Assembly (NCBI GenBank): GCA_027257055.1
Contig: JAPVLO010000039.1
Coordinates: 7,842,501-7,906,500 of the forward strand
Reading direction: 5' to 3'
Length of the DNA stretch: 64,000 nt
From: Cephalopachus bancanus
Lineage: Eukaryota > Chordata > Mammalia > Primates > Tarsiidae
Part shown: in pieces, positions 58,590-64,000 of the stretch
Layout: each line of letters opens with the position of its first letter
Numbering within the stretch: position 1 is the stretch's first letter
Translations under genes and position numbers: made by a program
Notes under the pieces: model-generated
The model's input: the letters and a program-made list of their open reading frames with translations, nothing else
Databases searched by the model: none
What the model was told of the DNA's origin: nothing

Positions 58590-60090
58590 CATGAGTCTTA
58601 ACTGTCCCAAAGTGAGACAGTCCAAGGACTGTTTTCCTTGGACAATAATTCCTTAGATGTTCGGTTACCATCCTTTAACCTTCACCTTAGGTATCCAACT
58701 TGTCTTAGTTTTTAGCGTGGGTTTAACTGCTGTAACTCCCACTAATTGGAACTAAAAAAAAATATTATTAATGTTATCTTACCTCTCATGTATAAAATGT
58801 ATTGCTACCCTACTTTATTTATGATAGGTTCAACCTGTGTTATACTAGCCCCAGCCATGTCAGCCATAAATAACCCTGCCTTATAAACCTTTTTCCTAAT
58901 CTCTGACACGTCCAGTAGACTTCTGGCAACCCAGAATTGGCTCAGGCCTCCCAGTATAGTTCACTTTAAAACGGATCTTACTAATCTAATAAATGCAAGA
59001 TCTTTTGTCAGCCACCATGTCCCACATGTTGTCCGGCAGCATGGTAACTATTATTATGCATTACAGGGACTACCTTTTTACTTATGCCTTAAAAATTCCA
59101 GAAATGAAGGATGTTATAACAAAGGTGAACTTTACTGTCCAGCCTAGAACTGTGTAACTATTGGCACCTATACTGGGGAACTTAATGATACCTCCTTAAT
59201 CACTCTTTGGTATGAAACTAGTCCAGATCCTTTCCAAATGTTTATACATATAAAAGTAACTGATCCCTCCCATGAGTCCTAGACCAAAGGCAATTCCTGT
59301 GATATAAGACTATATATAACGAATTATAACCATGGTGCTATATTCACCATTCCATAATGTAGACACCTTTATACCTGTCCAGTCAAGCCCGGGCCGTTGG
59401 CAAAAATAAAAGACCCTTTGTACAATTGCCAAAAAATACTGCCGCCATCGCCACCACGGACTCCAGCCCAGCCTCTGTCTTCTGCCAGCCAAACCACTAC
59501 CCCAGACTCACCTCAACAACCCTCAAGTTCATCTCGTCCCTTCCTACCAATAAGCCATGTGCCCCCTGGTCTCATCCCTATGTTAACTGACATGCACCAT
59601 TTACTCAATATTACCATGTCCAAATTTACCTCAGATTGCTGGCTTTGCTTAAATCCTAAACCTCCTTACAATATAGATATAGGAGCTAAAATTCTCATCG
59701 TTAAGGACACTAATAAGACTGAATGTTCTCCAGTAGTTATTCACATTACTCTAGGAGACATAACTGGCAAAGCCTCCTGTCTTATAACCCCTGGGTTTAA
59801 TTTGACCACCTTCCCTGTTTTCTGCTATTTATAAGCAGTCTCTTATCCAAACCGTAACAGAATCTGTGGTTTATACAACCCCTGGCAACACCTGGTTAAC
59901 CAGTGCTACAGACCTTACAAAATGTGCTTTTACTAAAGAAATGGTCAAACAACCTATGTTATACATTTATGTTTATGTGTTGCCTCAGGTGTATGCTTAT
60001 ACTGGCTCTGACAAAGCTTGGGTACTCACTCCACCTAAATTTCCACCCGCTTGTCAAAAATGAGCTGTTCCTCTGCTGATACCCACCATA
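58590..60090 (+). pseudogene. Retroviral envelope, surface-subunit part, disrupted
   Basis: Starts near ATGAGTCTTAACTGTCCC. The region is in several frames. The longest (59397-59834) has a proline/serine-rich segment, then SKFTSDCWLCLNPKPPYNID. Its CWLC motif (59637-59648) is the site linking the surface and transmembrane subunits in gammaretroviral envelopes. The receptor-binding half is poorly preserved. It could not direct entry. Confidence 0.8.
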
Positions 60091-60860
60091 GTCAAAATAA
60101 GTATAGCTGAAACAGCTGCAATTGGAACTACTGTTCTGGTTCGGGAAGAACCAGGCCAAACTAATTTCATGCAACACGTCAATAAGGACCTAGAGTCTAT
60201 TCAATATACTATAGATCAACTTCATGATCAGGTAAATTCTCTGGCAAGCGGGCTCGGTGGCTCAGCCTGTAATCCCACGCTTTGGGAGGCTGAGGTGAGT
60301 GGATTGCCTAAGCCTGAGGGTTCGAGACTCACTTGGGCAACTTGGCGAGACCTCATCTCTACAATAAATAAAAAAAATTAGCCAGGCGTGGTAGCGCGCA
60401 CCTGAAGTTCCAGCTACTTGGAAGACTGAGGCGGAAGGATCGCCGGAGCCCAGCAGGTCAAGGCTGCAGTGGCTGGGAGTGGTCACTGCACTCCAGTCTG
60501 GGTGACAGAGTGAGACCCCAACTCGGAAAAAAAAAAAAAAATTCTCTAGCAGAAATGGTACTCCAAAATCATAAAGGTCTAAATTTGCTCTTCATGTCCC
60601 AAGGGAAACTTTGTGCAGCTCTCGGAAAAAAATATTGTTTCCATGCTAATAAATCCGGAGTCATTAAAAGCTCCCTTCAAAAGTTTTGAGACAGCATACA
60701 AAAATGGAAAAAAAATTTAAACAATAAAAATACATCCCGGTTCCAATCCCTATTCAACTGAAATCCATGGCTAACAACTCTCATTACTGGCCTAGCCGAA
60801 CCCATAATAATTATCCTCTTTCTTTTATTAGTGGGACCCTGCCTACTAAATTAAATTGTT
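60091..60860 (+). pseudogene. Retroviral envelope, transmembrane-subunit part, Alu-interrupted
   Basis: It includes a heptad-rich segment (ESIQYTIDQLHDQVNSLA) cut by an Alu at 60246. Behind the Alu lies the conserved loop with C-x6-Y-C at 60612-60638, where this class normally has C-x6-CC, and then a hydrophobic membrane anchor near 60780-60850. Stops are present (for example at 60688). It belongs to the class I gammaretroviral type and is non-functional. Confidence 0.82.
60246..60540 (+). mobile_element. Alu inserted in env
   Basis: AATTCTCTGGCA and AATTCTCTAGCA form the target-site duplication. It is a plus-strand, complete Alu. Confidence 0.94.
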
Positions 60861-61836
60861 TCTTTTGTAAAAAAACAAGTATCAACTGTAAAAATTTTAA
60901 ACATAAGGGTCTGCTATAACCCCTGTCCCATAACATCCAAAACAGGAATTAACTCATAAAAAACTTAAATGTTTACAGTTTTCTTTAAAAAGTTTGCTGT
61001 GTCTATAAATTTACACTGTTTAAAATATGTGCAGTGCTGTTTACAATATTTACTACTAGATAAGGTTAAGACATTAAAAACAAAAGCTATATAATTTTAA
61101 TTTAGAAAAGTATTTCTAGATTTTATAGTTATATTTTGCAGATTTCAAATTTCCTCATCATAAATGCTAAACTGTTATAGTTTCAAAATGTTCTACAATG
61201 TTTAATAGAATGTGTGCAGTGTTTTAGAAATTCACAATACTTAATCTAAGTTTACCTGAAATATCAGGTAATATTAGCATGAAGGGCAGCAGGACCAGAA
61301 AGCTAATAAAACACCCAATTGGCAAATGTAATATATACTTTAAAAAAAACCAAAAAACTTCAAGCACCTGACAGAAACCCATGGTGTCCTTTGCCTATAA
61401 ATACCACCTACAAGAACAGTGGCAACGTAGTTGCCCTAAAGGCCTGAAGCTCCTGGACTCTGTCCACCATATAAGTAAGCCATTTAAAAGCAGGCACACT
61501 CCTAAACTCTGTCTATTGGACAGATTAAAAAAAGCCCTTTAAAAGCAGGTGCGCCTTCTCCGCAAAAGGGGAGGGCCCATCTAACTGGTTGCCTAAGAAG
61601 ACTGGAGACCTGCTAAGCCGGGCTACCAATGGTAATCGTCTGCGAAGGCCTGAAAACCTGCTAGACTACCTGGCACTGGTTCGCCATCAACCCAGTAAGC
61701 CCCCATTAAATCAGGACACCTAATCCCAATTTATTTTTCAATTAAAATAACTGTCAGCCGTTTGGTCCTGCCCATCTATGTTAAAATCGTATAGTTTTAT
61801 CCTTAACAAGCAAGTCAGTGTTTCACCTTATGCACA
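60861..61836 (+). other. Provirus region between env and the 3' LTR
   Basis: About 1 kb AT-rich, non-coding. The block TTTAAAAGCAGG occurs twice (near 61483 and 61539). No accessory gene is recognisable. Confidence 0.5.
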
Positions 61837-61849
61837 AAAAAGAGGGGAA
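61836..61849 (+). promoter_or_regulatory. Polypurine tract
   Basis: AAAAAAGAGGGGAA immediately precedes the TG of the LTR. This is the standard primer site for plus-strand DNA synthesis, and it fixes the orientation of the provirus. Confidence 0.85.
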
Positions 61850-62388
61850 TGAAGTATTTAAAGTGTTTTTGCTGTATTTTATGAAATATTTAAAGTGTTT
61901 GCAGTGTATTGGATAAAACCTAAGTTTGTATTTAAAATGTAAAACTCCATTGTGTGGTTTGTCTCCATGTTGTTAACTTGTTATTAAACTTCTGTGTGGC
62001 TGATGCAAGAACTTTAAAATTTTGCTCATAAACAATCCTCACAGCCCTGCACCCCACCCAGTGCTCTAATGGTTTCCCCCTTTCCTAAGTATACTGTGAA
62101 CCCCCTTATCTAAGTATACTATGTGCCCCTTATCCAAGTATACTGTGTGCCCCCTTATCTAAGTGTACTATGTGTCAAACCCCAAAGCATGTTTCATGTG
62201 TTTATTTCTGTAATGACTCCGTTTCCCAACTGCTTTTGCCTATAAAGATTCCCTGCAAATTTCATTCGTCATCAAGAGTCTGTGAGGCACGAGCCCCGTC
62301 TTGACTGCTGGCTTTAATAAAGGGCTTACTTATTAATTTAACCTTTAATTGGGCTGTTTATCTGATTTCTAGCGATTCTCATATAACA
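61850..62388 (+). mobile_element. 3' LTR of the provirus
   Basis: It starts TGAAGTATTT and ends ATATAACA, about 539 bp. U3 contains about four diverged copies of a roughly 24-base unit (AAGTATACTGTGT and C-rich spacer) at 62090-62172, a TATAAA box at 62241-62246 and a polyadenylation signal AATAAA at 62316-62321. It is cut at its right by an Alu fragment. Confidence 0.9.
62090..62172 (+). repeat. Tandem repeats in LTR U3
   Basis: Four related units containing AAGTATACTGTG / AAGTGTACTATG separated by CCCCCTTATCT. The inverted LTR has about three (52366-52436). Enhancer-type repeats are common in retroviral U3, but their function here is inferred. Confidence 0.8.
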
Positions 62389-62491
62389 CCTGAGCCCAGC
62401 AGGACAAGGCTGCAGTGGCCGTGAGCGCCACTGCACTCCAGCCTGGGCGACAGAGTGAGACTCTGACTCAAAAAAAAAAAAAAAAAAAAAT
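62389..62491 (+). mobile_element. Alu fragment right of the provirus
   Basis: Only the last 100 bases of a strepsirrhine Alu (from CTGAGCCCAGCAGGACAAGG) plus poly-A. The provirus may have integrated into this Alu. The missing left half is not on the other side. Confidence 0.85.
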
Positions 62492-64000
62492 TAGTGTAGC
62501 TTTAGAGTTTAAATATACATCTTTAGTTAGTCAGAGACTATCTTCAAATAATATGAAGACCACACAGCAATATATTCTCAATTCTTACCTCCTACTCTTT
62601 GTGCTATTGTTGTAATACAATTTACTTTTACATAAACTATAAACATGATTAATTGCTACCATTTTTGCTTTGGACAGTCAGTTTTATTTTAGAGCAAAAA
62701 AAATAGACAAACTAAATTGCATTTTCCATTTGCAGTACTCTTAATTTGTTTGTGTAATCCAAGTTTCTGTCTGGTCTGATATTCTTTTTGCCTGAAGAAC
62801 TCAATATTTCTTGTAATATCTGCTAGCAATTAATTCTGTTTTTGTTTATTTGAGAAAGTCTTTATTTCTGTATAATTTTTTAGATACTTTCACTGGGTGT
62901 AGAATTCTAGGTTGACAAGGTTTTTCTTCCAGCACTTTAAAGGTGTCACTTTGCTTTCTTCTACCTTGTATATGTGTATTGACCATTTGGATATTCTTTT
63001 TCTTTTTCCATTATCTTCTTTTATTTTTTATTTTTAAAATTTTCATTTTAAAGATGTGGCGTACATTTCAGGGTTAGGTCTATAAATGATCATTGTACAG
63101 GTATAGTTTGGGCCTCACTTTGGTCCCGCTTCACCTGGTTTGAGATCAGGTATCGTTATTGATGAGGTGTGCCCCCTTCCTCCCCTGGCAGTTTCCCACT
63201 ACTGACAATCCCTTTTCTTATAGCATTATGATAGTTGTTCAGGGTCCACTTATGAGTGAGAACATGTGATACTCAGTTCACTGTTTCTGTGATAGATCTG
63301 AGTATTATAGACTCTAAGTCCATCCAAAAAAAGAAACAATGGTTAGACGGCACGAAGTAGGTAGCAATGCTTTAACCGTATGCGTGCTGTCAGGCCTGAG
63401 AACCTCTTCCATCCTTGTCAAGGGGAGTGCTAACCTCTCCTTTCATACAACACGACATTCTTTTTCATGAAGTGCAGAGTCAAGTCTTTTCCTTTATTTT
63501 TTTAACTACCAGATTAGATTACTAATGGATTTATTTAAGTTCTTTAAACATTCTGGATCTAAGCTTCTGGTCAGTTAAATGTGTTGCAAATATCTTCACC
63601 TACTCTGTAGCTTTTCTTTTCCTTTTCTTTGTGGTATCTTAATTTTAATGCCAAATTTTTCATGTTTTCCTTTATGGTATTTATGTGTCTTATTTGTGAC
63701 ATCCTTTCTACTTCAAGGACATGGCGACACTATTACATATCATCTTCAAAAACTGTCACAGTTTTCTGAAATTAGAATTTATTTCTGTGTGTGGTGTAAA
63801 TTAGGAGTCCAATTTCATTTTTTCCTATAAAGCTATCCAGTCGCCCCATCACAATTTATTGAGTCCTCACTGCTCTGTAGTACTTTCTCTAATATTTAAC
63901 AATGTATTCATCTGGTCTCTTTTTCCTGTTCCTTTACATGTTCCCATACATTTGAGAATCAGATCATCACATTCCATAAAACAAAACAAAACAAAAAAAC
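62492..64000 (-). mobile_element. Old L1 remnants, antisense
   Basis: 62492-63000 is old L1 antisense. 63006-63330 resembles the 3' UTR of the 24-26 kb L1 family (TTATGAGTGAGAACATGTGA). 63480-63990 is again old L1 ORF2 antisense (TCTAAGCTTCTGGTCAGTTA). No open frame. Confidence 0.65.

Noticed and set aside
60861..61836. Accessory gene after env
   Set aside because: No open frame of useful length, only AT-rich sequence.
62090..62172. CRISPR-like spaced repeats
   Set aside because: The units are diverged, C-rich and inside a retroviral U3. The setting is a mammalian genome.

Overview
This is nuclear genomic DNA of a mammal, almost certainly a primate and most likely a strepsirrhine (lemur or loris lineage). 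The argument is the repeat content: about thirty Alu elements are present. Most belong to a variant unlike human AluS/AluY, with GATTTATTGTAGAGATGAGG in the right arm, GGCTCAGCCTG at the head and GGGTTCGAGACCCGCCTGGG as a near-perfect Pol III B box. Only a minority look like generic old AluJ. No bacterial features (operons, ribosome binding sites, CRISPR) occur, and almost every long open frame is a transposon or retrovirus relic.

The only host locus is the decayed remains of an ABCA-type lipid transporter gene on the minus strand, close to ABCA3/ABCA17 (human ABCA17P is also a pseudogene). Five exons are recognisable, from high to low coordinates: a transmembrane exon (about 49.3-49.5 kb), a linker exon (48.2-48.3 kb), the Walker A exon (45.1-45.2 kb), the ABC-signature exon (17.7-17.8 kb) and the Walker B exon (17.1-17.3 kb). 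The last two carry an in-frame stop, a GT-to-AT donor change and a one-base deletion. The Q-loop exon expected between Walker A and the signature was not found. The 27 kb where it should lie is filled with repeats.

Layout. 0.2-2.5 kb: old L1 pieces, an Alu and an MLT1-like LTR. 2.5-9.0 kb: a full-length but dead L1 on the minus strand with a target-site duplication. 9-15 kb: old L1, Alus, a second MLT1-like LTR and two mariner fossils. 15-19.7 kb: old repeats, ABCA exons, nested Alus and an intronless SNRNP25 retrocopy. 19.7-24.2 kb: old plus-strand L1s with Alu and LTR insertions. 24.2-37.3 kb: a 13 kb block of minus-strand L1s and Alus that landed inside ORF1 of one of those old L1s. 37.3-41 kb: the rest of that L1, then an LTR holding an AluJ that holds an SNRPC retrocopy. 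41-50 kb: mostly quiet intron-like sequence with ABCA exons, a Tigger/mariner/Alu nest and Alus. 52.2-62.4 kb: a nearly complete class I (gammaretrovirus-like) endogenous provirus with gag, pro, pol and env, all disrupted. 62.4-64 kb: L1 remnants.

No intact functional gene was found. The most unusual item is the provirus: its 3' LTR is in the expected orientation, but the LTR at its 5' side is inverted. The window is otherwise an unusually readable record of nested insertions that can be ordered in time. I do not see a convincing new biochemical system.
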